A stretch of DNA of 64,000 bases from Stenotrophomonas maltophilia. Its GTDB lineage: Bacteria; Pseudomonadota; Gammaproteobacteria; Xanthomonadales; Xanthomonadaceae. The notes beneath the pieces were generated by a model. That model saw only the letters and a list, made by a program, of their open reading frames with translations, was not told the DNA's origin and made no database searches. The stretch lies in contig NZ_QFHO01000008.1 in NCBI RefSeq assembly GCF_004920835.1, positions 1 through 64,000 of the forward strand. Direction: 5' to 3'. Position numbers and translations under genes: made by a program. Shown in pieces: positions 11,233 to 18,744 of this stretch; within the stretch, counting starts at the first letter, position 1; every line of letters starts with the position of its first letter.

Positions 11233-11334
11233 GGCGGGGTGGCTCAGGTTGCGGGGGACGGCGCAAGTACGTCCCTGTAGCCTCGGTCGCGCCATCCATG
11301 GCGCTCACGCCCCCGCAACCTGAGCCACCCCGCC
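11233..11334. repeat. large inverted repeat A (25-bp perfect arms)
   Basis: Arms at 11233-11257 (GGCGGGGTGGCTCAGG...) and 11310-11334 are perfect reverse complements over 25 bases around a 52-base centre. The centre holds a second hairpin (GCGCCATCCATGGCGC). The centre is similar, in inverted orientation, to the centre of repeat B. Confidence 0.88.
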
Positions 11335-11525
11335 TTCGACAGGTTCCCGCGATCTGCCGTGTCGGCGTTCTGCACTGTTGTTGGGGGGTGTCGACCTTGG
11401 TCGACACGTGTCTTGCTTGTGGTGGGTGACGACCGTTGGTCGTCACCAGAGCAAGCGCAGCGAAGCGACCCGCTTTTGCTTTTCTTTTTCTTTTCCGTGG
11501 TTGGACGCACACGGAAACTGTCAGA

Positions 11526-11631
11526 GGCCGGGCGGGGTGGGTTGCGCAGGGGCGTGAGCCGCATGGATGCGGCGACCGAGCTTACATGGACGTACTTGCA
11601 GCGTCCCCTGCGCAGCCCATCCCGCCCGGCC
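11526..11631. repeat. large inverted repeat B (27-bp arms, 2 mismatches)
   Basis: Arms at 11526-11552 (GGCCGGGCGGGGTGGG...) and 11605-11631 pair with 25 of 27 matches. The centre carries GCCGCATGGATGCGGC, and its reverse complement aligns with the centre of repeat A over about 50 bases, so A and B are inverted members of one element family. Confidence 0.87.
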
Positions 11632-11672
11632 AAGCAAGGCTTCTGCTTCAGATGCGACCAACCACGAGGGGC

Positions 11673-12383
11673 TCAGCCGTTCGCAGCCAACTCAACATCC
11701 AACGCACGCAGGCGATCAACGGTGCCGACATCGGTCCAGCGCCCGCGATGGTGCTGACCGCTCATCAACCCCTGCGCCATGAAATGCTTCTGCAGCGGCA
11801 CCACCGAGAACTTCGGCGGCATCCGCTCGCTGCCCGGCGCATCGCCGATCACCGTGCGCCAGTCGGCCACGACGGAAGGGCGATACACGCCGATGCCGGC
11901 ATAGGTCAGGCACGGTCCTTCGCGGTCGTGGTGCAGCAGCCCCTGCGCATCGAGGCGGTAGTCACCTTCGGGGTGCTGAACCGGATTGTCGACCAGCACC
12001 AGGTGCGCCTGGCCCTGCGGCTCGCGCGGCAGCGTGGCGAAATCGAAATCGGTCCAGATGTCGCCGTTCACGACCAGGAACGGGGCGTCGCCCAGCACCG
12101 GCAATGCGTTGAGGATGCCGCCGCCGGTTTCCAGCGGGGTCGGCCCTTCGTACAGGAAATGCAGTTGCAGGCCCCATTGGCTGCCATCCCCCAGCGTCGC
12201 GGGGAACTGCTCGGCCAGCCATGCGGTGTTGACCACCACCTCGCGCACACCCAATGCCGCGAGGCGCTCCAGGTGCCAGACGATCAGCGGCTTGCCGGCC
12301 ACTTCCAGCAGCGGCTTGGGCGTGTGCAGGGTCAGCGGGCGCATGCGCTCGCCCAGGCCGGCGGCAAAGACCAGTGCTTTCAT
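11673..12383 (-). CDS. murU: N-acetylmuramate alpha-1-phosphate uridylyltransferase
   Basis: Forms UDP-MurNAc from MurNAc-1-phosphate and UTP in the peptidoglycan recycling route that bypasses de novo MurA/MurB synthesis. The 236-residue sugar-nucleotidyltransferase has the N-terminal signature AAGLGERMRPLT (7-18), PKPLLEV, and GDIWTDFD with the metal-binding aspartate. It overlaps the kinase gene amgK by 4 bases; the adjacent kinase makes the MurU assignment much firmer than a generic nucleotidyltransferase call. Confidence 0.92.
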   Translation of the reverse strand: MKALVFAAGLGERMRPLTLHTPKPLLEVAGKPLIVWHLERLAALGVREVVVNTAWLAEQFPATLGDGSQWGLQLHFLYEGPTPLETGGGILNALPVLGDAPFLVVNGDIWTDFDFATLPREPQGQAHLVLVDNPVQHPEGDYRLDAQGLLHHDREGPCLTYAGIGVYRPSVVADWRTVIGDAPGSERMPPKFSVVPLQKHFMAQGLMSGQHHRGRWTDVGTVDRLRALDVELAANG

Positions 12384-13405
12384 CGGGCCACGCGCATCGG
12401 TGCCGCCAGCTCGGCCAGCGCCGGCTTGATGCGGTCTTCGAGCAGCAGCTGCAGCGGCGCCAGTTCGCGGTAGCGCGGCAGCACTTCATCCAGATAGGTG
12501 ATGAAGCGCGGCGCGTCGTCGAGGTAATGGCCCTTGTTGTCGCGATAGCGCAGGCGGCAGAACAGGCCGAGGATCTTCACGTGGCGCTGGATGCCCATCC
12601 AGTCTGCATCGCGCAGGAAGGTGGCGCGGTCGGGCACCGGCAGGCCAGCGCTGCGCGCACGCTCGTGGTACTGCGCCAGCCACTCGTCCACGCGCTGCAG
12701 TGGCCAGCTCAGGAATGCGTCCTTGAACAGGCTCATCGCGTCGTAGGCGATCGGACCACGCACCAGGTCCTGGAAATCCAGCACCGCCGGACCGTCGTCG
12801 ACCGGCATGAGGTTGCGCGGCATGTAATCGCGATGGGTCAGCAGCTGCGCCTGGCCCAGGGCGTTATCCATCAACCGGCGGTGTACCAGCTGCAGGCCTT
12901 CGATCTCGCCGCAGTCCAGCTCCAGGTGGAGGTGGCGCTGCAGGAACCATTCGTCGAACAGGCCGGCATCGCGTTGCAGCAGCGCTTCACCGAACTGGCC
13001 GAAGTCGGCCGGCACCGGGATCGCCTGCAGGCGCAGCAGCTGTTCGATCGAACGGCCGAACCATTCGTCAGCGTTGCGCTCGTCGAGGATCTTCGCCAGG
13101 GTCGGGCCGCCGAGATCTTCCAGCAGCAGGAAGCCGGCATCCAGATCCTGTGCCAGCAGCGCGGGCACGCGCAGGCCGTTGTCGTGCAGCAGGCCGCGCA
13201 TGCGTAGCCACGGGCGCGGATCTTCCAGCCCCGGCGGGGCGTCCATCACGATGTGGCTGCCGCGCGTGCTGGTGGTGCGCCAGTAGCTGCGCATGCCGGC
13301 ATCGACCGAAGCGCGTTCGACCACCGCACTGGAATCATCGAGCTGGGTACGGGCCCACTGCAGGCGCTGCGCGCTGCGCTGGGGATCGGAGGCGGGTTCG
13401 GTCAT
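12380..13405 (-). CDS. amgK: N-acetylmuramate/N-acetylglucosamine 1-kinase
   Basis: Phosphorylates MurNAc or GlcNAc at the anomeric position, supplying MurU. The 341-residue product is an aminoglycoside-phosphotransferase-fold kinase: catalytic loop LTHRDYMPRNLM, metal site VLDFQDLVRGP, and an N-terminal lobe with FLLLEDLGG. The start ATG at 13405 gives the usual family length; open frame further upstream is noncoding. Overlaps murU by 4 bases. In sequence it could be mistaken for an antibiotic-modifying enzyme, but the pairing with murU argues for recycling. Confidence 0.92.
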   Translation of the reverse strand: MTEPASDPQRSAQRLQWARTQLDDSSAVVERASVDAGMRSYWRTTSTRGSHIVMDAPPGLEDPRPWLRMRGLLHDNGLRVPALLAQDLDAGFLLLEDLGGPTLAKILDERNADEWFGRSIEQLLRLQAIPVPADFGQFGEALLQRDAGLFDEWFLQRHLHLELDCGEIEGLQLVHRRLMDNALGQAQLLTHRDYMPRNLMPVDDGPAVLDFQDLVRGPIAYDAMSLFKDAFLSWPLQRVDEWLAQYHERARSAGLPVPDRATFLRDADWMGIQRHVKILGLFCRLRYRDNKGHYLDDAPRFITYLDEVLPRYRELAPLQLLLEDRIKPALAELAAPMRVAR

Positions 13406-13469
13406 GCAGGCATATCCGGGCGCGCCGGGCGCGCCAACGTCGGCAACAGGAAAGGAAGGAGGGGCAGGG

Positions 13470-13739
13470 TCAGCGGCGACCGCTGAACAGACGCAGGATC
13501 GCCAGCACGACGACGGCGCCCACCACCGCACCGAAGAAACCGGCCGGCTCACCGGCGGCGTACCAGCCCATGTACTGGCCGAACCAGCCGGCCAGCAGCG
13601 CACCGAGGATGCCCAGTACGATGGTCAGCAGGCAGCCCATGCGGTTGTTGCCGGGCATGAAGAAACGCCCGAGCAGGCCGACGAAGAAGCCGACCAGGAT
13701 GATGTAGAGCCAGCTGCTGCTGCCGAACAGACCATTCAT
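13470..13739 (-). CDS. GlsB/YeaQ/YmgE family membrane protein
   Basis: An 89-residue Gly-rich membrane protein with three hydrophobic segments (LYIILVGFFVGLLGRFFMPG; GCLLTIVLGILGALLAGWFG; GAVVGAVVVLAILRLF) and the transglycosylase-associated/GlsB signature. Family members are associated with stress responses; their biochemical role is unclear. The ATG at 13739 has GGTGG about 9 bases upstream; a GTG at 13757 is a weaker alternative. It lies 64 bases upstream of amgK on the same strand. Confidence 0.86.
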   Translation of the reverse strand: MNGLFGSSSWLYIILVGFFVGLLGRFFMPGNNRMGCLLTIVLGILGALLAGWFGQYMGWYAAGEPAGFFGAVVGAVVVLAILRLFSGRR

Positions 13740-13809
13740 GCGTGCGATTTCCACCAAGAGTGGACGCAGCCTAGCAAGGCCAGGCTGCGTCCGTCACGGT
13801 GTGCCGGAT

Positions 13810-15303
13810 TCAGCAGCAGCCGTGGTCGCCGTGGCGGGTGCCGCTGTCGGCAGCCACCGGCGAACCGCTGGTCTCGCCACGCAGGCTGGCGGCATAGTGC
13901 TCGCTGATCACCTTGGACACGCAGGACGTGACCTTCTTGCCCATCGGGATGTGCAGGAACTCGTTCGGGCCGTGCGCATTGGAGTGCGGGCCGAGCACGC
14001 CGGTGATCATGAACTGGGCGCCCGGGAATTTCTCACCCAGCATGCCCATGAACGGGATCGAGCCGCCTTCGCCCATGTACATCGCCGGCTTGCCGAAGAA
14101 GGCCTGGCTGGCGTCGTCGATGGCCTGGGTCAGCCACGGTGCCATGGCCGGGGCGTTCCAGCCGGTGGAGGCCTTTTCCAGGTCCAGGGTGACCTGGGCG
14201 CCGTTCGGCGGATCGCGCAGCAGGGCTTCCTTCAGCAGTTCGCCGCAGGTCTTGCCGTCGGCGGTTGGCGGCAGGCGCAGCGACAGCTTCACCGAGGTCT
14301 GCGGGCGCAGCACGTTGCCGGCCGATTCCAGTGCCGGCATGCCACCCACGCCGGTGACCGACAGCGCCGGGCGCCAGGTGCGGTTGAGCACCAGCTCGGT
14401 CAGGTCCTCGTTCATCGGACGCAGGCCGTCGACCATCGGGAATTTCTCGAAGATCTCGGTATCGACCACTTCGGCGGCGCGCTTGGCCTGCGCCTGGCGC
14501 TCGGCCGGAATTTCAACGTTCATGCCGTCGATCAGGATGCGGCCGGTGTCCTGGTCCTCGATGCGCGACAGCAGCTGGCGCAGCAGGCGGAAGCTGGACG
14601 GCACCACGCCGGAGGCATCGCCGGAATGCACGCCTTCGTTGAGCACCTTCACGGTGAAATTGCCGCCGGTCAGGCCGCGCAGCGAGGTGGTGCACCACAG
14701 CTGGTCGTAGTTGGCGCAGCCCGAATCCAGGCACACCACCAGCGACGGCTTGCCGATGCGGTCGGCCAGGTGGTCGACGTAGGCCGGCAGGTCGTAGCTG
14801 CCCGACTCTTCACAGGCTTCGATCAGCACCACGCAGCGGGCGTGCGGCAGGCCCTGGGCCTGCAGCGCCAGCACGGCGGCCAGCGAGCCGAAGATTGCGT
14901 AGCCGTCGTCCGCACCGCCGCGGCCATACAGCTTGTCGCCGCGCAGGACCGGGGTCCACGGGCCAAGGTCGTCGTCCCAGCCGGTCATTTCCGGCTGCTT
15001 GTCCAGGTGGCCGTAGAGCAGGATGGTGTCGTCGCCGGTTTCGGCGCCGGTAGCCGGGATTTCCAGGAAGATCAGCGGGGTACGGCCTTCCAGGCGGACC
15101 ACTTCAACCTTCAGGCCGGGCAGCTGCTGGGCCTTGGCCCAGTTCTCCATCAGCGTGACCGCCTGTTCCATGTAGCCGTTCTGCACCCAATTGGCGTCGA
15201 ACATCGGCGACTTGTTGGGAATGCGGATGTAGTCGACCAACTGCGGGACGATTTCGCTGTCCCACTTGTCATTGACGAATTGGCCGAGCTTGGCGCTGTC
15301 CAT
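13810..15303 (-). CDS. M20 family metallopeptidase (dipeptidase)
   Basis: A 497-residue zinc peptidase resembling carnosine-type dipeptidases. Metal and catalytic residues are recognisable: His99 and Asp101 (LYGHLDKQP), the GRGGADDG loop with Asp132-133, Glu165-166 (EACEESGS) and Asp193 (CLDSG); a dimerisation domain follows (LTGGNFTVKVLNEGVHSG). No signal peptide is seen. ATG 15303 is preferred (GGAG 9 bases upstream) over ATG 15321, six residues longer. The extreme C-terminus, HGDHGCC, is odd: a His/Cys tail beyond the normal domain that could bind metal. Confidence 0.9.
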   Translation of the reverse strand: MDSAKLGQFVNDKWDSEIVPQLVDYIRIPNKSPMFDANWVQNGYMEQAVTLMENWAKAQQLPGLKVEVVRLEGRTPLIFLEIPATGAETGDDTILLYGHLDKQPEMTGWDDDLGPWTPVLRGDKLYGRGGADDGYAIFGSLAAVLALQAQGLPHARCVVLIEACEESGSYDLPAYVDHLADRIGKPSLVVCLDSGCANYDQLWCTTSLRGLTGGNFTVKVLNEGVHSGDASGVVPSSFRLLRQLLSRIEDQDTGRILIDGMNVEIPAERQAQAKRAAEVVDTEIFEKFPMVDGLRPMNEDLTELVLNRTWRPALSVTGVGGMPALESAGNVLRPQTSVKLSLRLPPTADGKTCGELLKEALLRDPPNGAQVTLDLEKASTGWNAPAMAPWLTQAIDDASQAFFGKPAMYMGEGGSIPFMGMLGEKFPGAQFMITGVLGPHSNAHGPNEFLHIPMGKKVTSCVSKVISEHYAASLRGETSGSPVAADSGTRHGDHGCC

Positions 15304-15502
15304 CTGAAACTCCGGTTGCATGGGCTGATCCGGCCATTCTACGCCTGTGGCCCGGGTAGGGTTTTTCCTACATCACGTCGGGTATTTGGCTGGCTTTTAG
15401 AAATCCAGGAAACCGATAGGCTGTGTGCATGTGGTGACGGACACTGTTCCTACCGACGGGATTGCCGGTCGGGACGGCCAGAATCACAAGGAGATACACG
15501 TC

Positions 15503-15829
15503 GTGCCTTGGAGTGTCGTGTTGAGGGCACTGGTGCTGGTCATGTGGATCGCTGGGGCGCATGCCGCCGAACCGATCGACATCAACCGCGCCGATGTCCA
15601 GGCGCTGCAGCAGGGATTGACGATGGTCGGAGCCGCCAAGGCCGAGGCGATCGTCGAGCACCGGCGCAGACACGGCCCGTTTCATCGCGTCGAGGACCTG
15701 ACGCAGGTGAAGGGGATAGGGAAAGCAATCGTCGAACGGAATCGACAGCGGATCACCGTAGGCAACAGGTTGTTGCCGGCGGATCCGGTACCCGGATCGG
15801 TACCGGTGCGAACCGTACCCAGGCGTTGA
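15503..15829 (+). CDS. ComEA-like helix-hairpin-helix protein
   Basis: A 108-residue exported protein: signal peptide (LRALVLVMWIAGAHA), then a ComEA-type double helix-hairpin-helix domain (IDINRADVQALQQGL; VGAAKAEAIVEHRRRHGPF; LTQVKGIGKAIVERN). ComEA proteins bind DNA in the periplasm during natural transformation; short stand-alone versions are common in Xanthomonadaceae. The start is a GTG at 15503, decided by a good AAGGAG site at 15488-15493; an in-frame ATG 26 codons earlier lacks one. No other competence gene is nearby. Confidence 0.85.
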   Translation: MPWSVVLRALVLVMWIAGAHAAEPIDINRADVQALQQGLTMVGAAKAEAIVEHRRRHGPFHRVEDLTQVKGIGKAIVERNRQRITVGNRLLPADPVPGSVPVRTVPRR

Positions 15830-16181
15830 CAGCAGGAATCGTCGGAACCGGCAGGAAGCTGGTTCACCGGTCGCGGACAGGAAGGCCGTGACCACCGACC
15901 GCCGCAGGACGCGGCACCAATCACCAGGATGGTGGCATCACAGACCTGTGGAAGGGGCTGAGATACAAGCAGGACAGACGCGGCCGCGTGCAGGATGCAA
16001 CGCTACCCCCACAGCGCAGGATGCGAGGGGGCGGCAGCAGGCCGACAAGGACGTAACGATTGCCCGGTACGACACATGGCTGTGTCGCCGGGCAGTTTCA
16101 TTTCCGGCGCCTGGTTTTGCCGCGGCCACCACAGGCCGATGGTGTACGGTGGCCGCTCCGCATGGAAAGGACACCCGCTGG
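15830..16181. other. 352-base region without a gene
   Basis: Between the ComEA-like gene and the first L,D-transpeptidase no reading frame has protein-like composition or a ribosome site. The only structure noted is the hairpin at 16062-16094. The last part (about 16095-16181) should hold the promoter of the L,D-transpeptidase; its ribosome site GGAAAGGA is at 16164-16171. Confidence 0.7.
16062..16094 (+). terminator. hairpin, probable terminator or leader structure
   Basis: GCCCGGTACGACACA pairs with TGTGTCGCCGGGC with one or two bulges and is followed by AGTTTCATTT. It could end transcription from the ComEA side. The T tract is imperfect, so a regulatory hairpin ahead of the transpeptidase is also possible. 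Confidence 0.5.
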
Positions 16182-17267
16182 ATGCTTCTGCACCGCCCCA
16201 CCACCCTGATGCTCGCCCTTGCACTGGCGTTGCCGCTGCTGGCCCATGCCGCTGCGCCGGCGTCGGCTGCCAAACCTGCAGCTGCCGCAGCCAGCACCGC
16301 CGAAGTGCGCGGACCGACCGACCTGAAGCCGGGCGAGTACCTGTGGCATCCGGAAATCTCGCCGACCGGACCGATCGTGCTGGTGGTCAGCCTCGATGAA
16401 CAGCGCGCCTACGTGTACCGCAACGGCATTGCCATCGGCCTGACCACGATCAGCTCGGGCAAGGCCGGGCACGAGACGCCAACGGGTGTGTTCACCATCC
16501 TGCAGAAGGACAAGGACCACAAGTCCAACCTCTACAACAGCGCGCCGATGCCGTACATGCAGCGGCTGACCTGGGACGGCATCGCCCTGCATGGCGGCAG
16601 CCTGCCCGGGCATCCGGCCTCGCACGGCTGCGTGCGGCTGCCGCAGGCTTTCGCGCAGAAGCTGTTCAGTGAAACCCAGCGCGGCGACACCGTGGTCGTG
16701 GCCGATGCCAAGAGCTCGCCGATGACCCTGGCCTATCCGTCGGTGCTGGCGCCGGTCAACGCGCGCGGCCAGGCCCTGCCGGAGACCGAGGGTGGGGCGC
16801 CGGTGCAGGCCTGGTGGAACGACAGCGCGGCGCCGGCGGGGCAGGTCGGCATCCTGGTCAGCCTGCACGACCAGCGCCTGTACGTGCTGCGCGATGGCGT
16901 GATGATCGGCGAGTCGCCACTGAAGGCCGACGCCCTGCCGGCCTTCCAGGGCACCACGCTGTTCGTGATGGGGCAGGGTTACAGCGACACACCCAGCCCG
17001 CTGGACGTGAACCAGCGCCTGCACCAGTGGACGGCCTATCCGCTGCTGGGCCAGGACCGTGCCCAGGCCACCCCGGACCTGCTGGCCACGCCCTCGCTGC
17101 CGATGGCGCTGCCGGCCGATTTCGCCCGCCAGCTGTACCAGGTGCTGGTGCCGGGCACGACCCTGCTGGTGACCTCGCTGCCGGCGGTCCGCCCAAGCCC
17201 GGCTGAATCCGGAATGCAGCCGGTCTTGGAATCCGAGCCGCCAGGGTCCACCCTCAAGGGCAACTGA
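16182..17267 (+). CDS. L,D-transpeptidase (YkuD) with a degenerate second repeat
   Basis: A 361-residue periplasmic enzyme expected to make 3-3 peptidoglycan cross-links or attach proteins. Signal peptide about 1-24; Ala-rich linker; YkuD catalytic domain about 62-175 with His137 and Cys150 in HGGSLPGHPASHGCVR. After it, residues 221-270 (QVGILVSLHDQRLYVLRDGV) repeat the first strands of the catalytic domain (IVLVVSLDEQRAYVYRNGI) but lack the His/Cys motif, so the C-terminal part looks like a decayed duplicate. ATG 16182 has a good ribosome site. The next gene, another L,D-transpeptidase, begins 18 bases downstream. Confidence 0.9.
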   Translation: MLLHRPTTLMLALALALPLLAHAAAPASAAKPAAAAASTAEVRGPTDLKPGEYLWHPEISPTGPIVLVVSLDEQRAYVYRNGIAIGLTTISSGKAGHETPTGVFTILQKDKDHKSNLYNSAPMPYMQRLTWDGIALHGGSLPGHPASHGCVRLPQAFAQKLFSETQRGDTVVVADAKSSPMTLAYPSVLAPVNARGQALPETEGGAPVQAWWNDSAAPAGQVGILVSLHDQRLYVLRDGVMIGESPLKADALPAFQGTTLFVMGQGYSDTPSPLDVNQRLHQWTAYPLLGQDRAQATPDLLATPSLPMALPADFARQLYQVLVPGTTLLVTSLPAVRPSPAESGMQPVLESEPPGSTLKGN

Positions 17268-17285
17268 GTCCCCCCTGTTGTGCCC

Positions 17286-18011
17286 ATGACTGCATCCCGC
17301 CTGTGCCGGCTGGCCGCGTTCGGCCTGCTGGCGACCTCGGCCAGCGCCCCGGCGCTGGCACAGACGCCCGCCCTTGCCACCAGCGCCGATGATCTGGCTG
17401 CCTTGCTGTCGCGCAGTGCGCCCAAGGCCGACCGCCACGTGTTGCAGTTGGCGGCGCACGCCATGCGCTGCGCGCTGCAGCGGCCGGAGCTGGGCATCAA
17501 TGGCGATCGCCTCAGCGTGATCGACTATTCGCGGCCGTCCACCGAGCCGCGCCTGTGGGTGTTCGACCTGGCCCACCAGCGCCTGCTGTTCGAGGAATGG
17601 GTGGCGCATGGCCGCAACAGCGGCGAGAACCGCACTGAGCACTTCTCGAACCGCGATGGCAGTTTCATGTCCAGCCTCGGCGCGTTCACCGCGCAGGAGA
17701 CCTACATGGGCGGCAACGGCTATTCGCTGCGCCTGGCCGGGCTGGAACCGGGCTTCAACGACCGCGCGCGTGACCGAGCCATCGTCATCCATGGTGCGCC
17801 GTACGTGAACCCGGCTACCGCGCAGCTGCAGGGGCGGCTGGGCCGCAGCCTGGGTTGCCCGGCGGTGCGGCTGTCGGTGGCCAAGCCGCTGATCGATGCG
17901 TTGCGTGGCGGCACGATGGTGTTTGCTTACTACCCCGACCAGGATTGGTTGAAGCACTCGCAGCTGCTGGCCGGCGAGTGCGGTGGCCAGGGCACGCTCG
18001 CCACGCGGTGA
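17286..18011 (+). CDS. murein L,D-transpeptidase catalytic domain family protein
   Basis: A 241-residue exported protein of the second YkuD-like family (YkuD_2 type). Signal peptide about 1-26 (ALAQ); the catalytic part contains GINGDRLSVIDYSRPS, the conserved His169 in VIHGAPY and the nucleophile Cys191 in GRSLGCPAVR. ATG 17286 is used; a GTG two codons upstream is possible. It is not a close paralogue of the preceding YkuD protein but probably shares its transcript and acts on the same wall. Confidence 0.87.
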   Translation: MTASRLCRLAAFGLLATSASAPALAQTPALATSADDLAALLSRSAPKADRHVLQLAAHAMRCALQRPELGINGDRLSVIDYSRPSTEPRLWVFDLAHQRLLFEEWVAHGRNSGENRTEHFSNRDGSFMSSLGAFTAQETYMGGNGYSLRLAGLEPGFNDRARDRAIVIHGAPYVNPATAQLQGRLGRSLGCPAVRLSVAKPLIDALRGGTMVFAYYPDQDWLKHSQLLAGECGGQGTLATR

Positions 18012-18045
18012 TGCACGACGGCGCGCGGCATGATGCAATGCGCGG

Positions 18046-18657
18046 ATGAACATCGACTCCCTGCTGCACACTCCGAGCCAGGTGATCTCCAGCCTGGACT
18101 ACCGCCGCGAACGTTGGCGGAATGGACTTGGCTGGACCCGCGAGATCCTGCGCCTGCCGGCGCAGGGCGATGACTGGGCGCTGCGCCTGTCGGTGGCCGA
18201 GATCGAGCAGGATGCCGCGTTCTCTGCCTTCCCCGGCGTGGAGCGTGAGCTGGTGCTGCTGCAGGGCAATGGTGTGCGTCTTCGCTTCGACGCTGGCCGT
18301 GTGGCCGAGGTGCTGCCACCGCACGGGCGCGTGCGTTTTGCCGGTGAGGAAGCGCTGCACGGCGAACTGGTCGATGGCACCACCCACGACTTCAACCTGA
18401 TGTGGAAGCGCGAGCTGCTGCAGGCCGAGCTGCTGCACCGGCCGCTGGTGGGCGCCATGTTCTTCTTCTGCGAACCGGGTGTGGCCTGGGCGCTGCATCT
18501 GCTGGCAGGTCAGGCGGAGTTTGGTGCCGACAGTGGCCTGCCGGCGCTGCAGGCGGGCGATACCGCGTGGTTGGCGGCCGGTGAGCGGCAACGGCATGCG
18601 CTGCAGGGAGGCGGCGAGTTGTTGGCGATACGGGTCAGCGCGGCAATGGCGGCATGA
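18046..18657 (+). CDS. HutD family protein
   Basis: A 203-residue cupin-like protein of the HutD/Ves family (RRERWRNGLGWTREI; LRLSVAEIEQDAAFSAFPGVER; DFNLMWKR). HutD is associated with histidine utilisation elsewhere, but no hut gene is in view, so this is an orphan copy. The gene starts 34 bases after the second transpeptidase. Function not established. Confidence 0.86.
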   Translation: MNIDSLLHTPSQVISSLDYRRERWRNGLGWTREILRLPAQGDDWALRLSVAEIEQDAAFSAFPGVERELVLLQGNGVRLRFDAGRVAEVLPPHGRVRFAGEEALHGELVDGTTHDFNLMWKRELLQAELLHRPLVGAMFFFCEPGVAWALHLLAGQAEFGADSGLPALQAGDTAWLAAGERQRHALQGGGELLAIRVSAAMAA

Positions 18658-18703
18658 CCGTGTAGTCGAGCCGTGCGTGAATGCGGCCACCGACACCGCG
18701 TCA

Positions 18704-18730
18704 CGGTGCGAACCAAGGTTCGCACCCACC
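18704..18730. repeat. SMAG-type palindrome
   Basis: GGTGCGAACC / GGTTCGCACC stem with an AA loop and a CCACC tail, in the convergent gap between hutD-like and the flavodoxin reductase gene. It resembles the GTGCCGACC units at 23618 and 51156 in plan, with a different stem sequence. Confidence 0.7.
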
Positions 18731-18744
18731 AGAAGGCGGCGACC

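Larger units (their letters stand above)
11139..11672. other. 534-base gene-free convergent region
   Basis: This gap between hda (plus) and murU (minus) holds no credible gene. It contains, in order, a large hairpin (11233-11334), two short palindromes of the SMAG type (11388-11408, GTGTCGACC..GGTCGACAC, and 11425-11447, GGTGACGACC..GGTCGTCACC), a pyrimidine-rich tract at about 11469-11496 and a second large hairpin (11526-11631). The structure probably terminates both converging transcripts. Confidence 0.85.

Noticed and set aside
11436..12473. Plus-strand open frame through the convergent repeat region
   Set aside because: It crosses repeat B and is antisense to murU; no domain or ribosome site.
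12380..13405. Aminoglycoside resistance phosphotransferase
   Set aside because: The fold is shared, but overlap with murU and sequence type fit the cell-wall recycling kinase AmgK.
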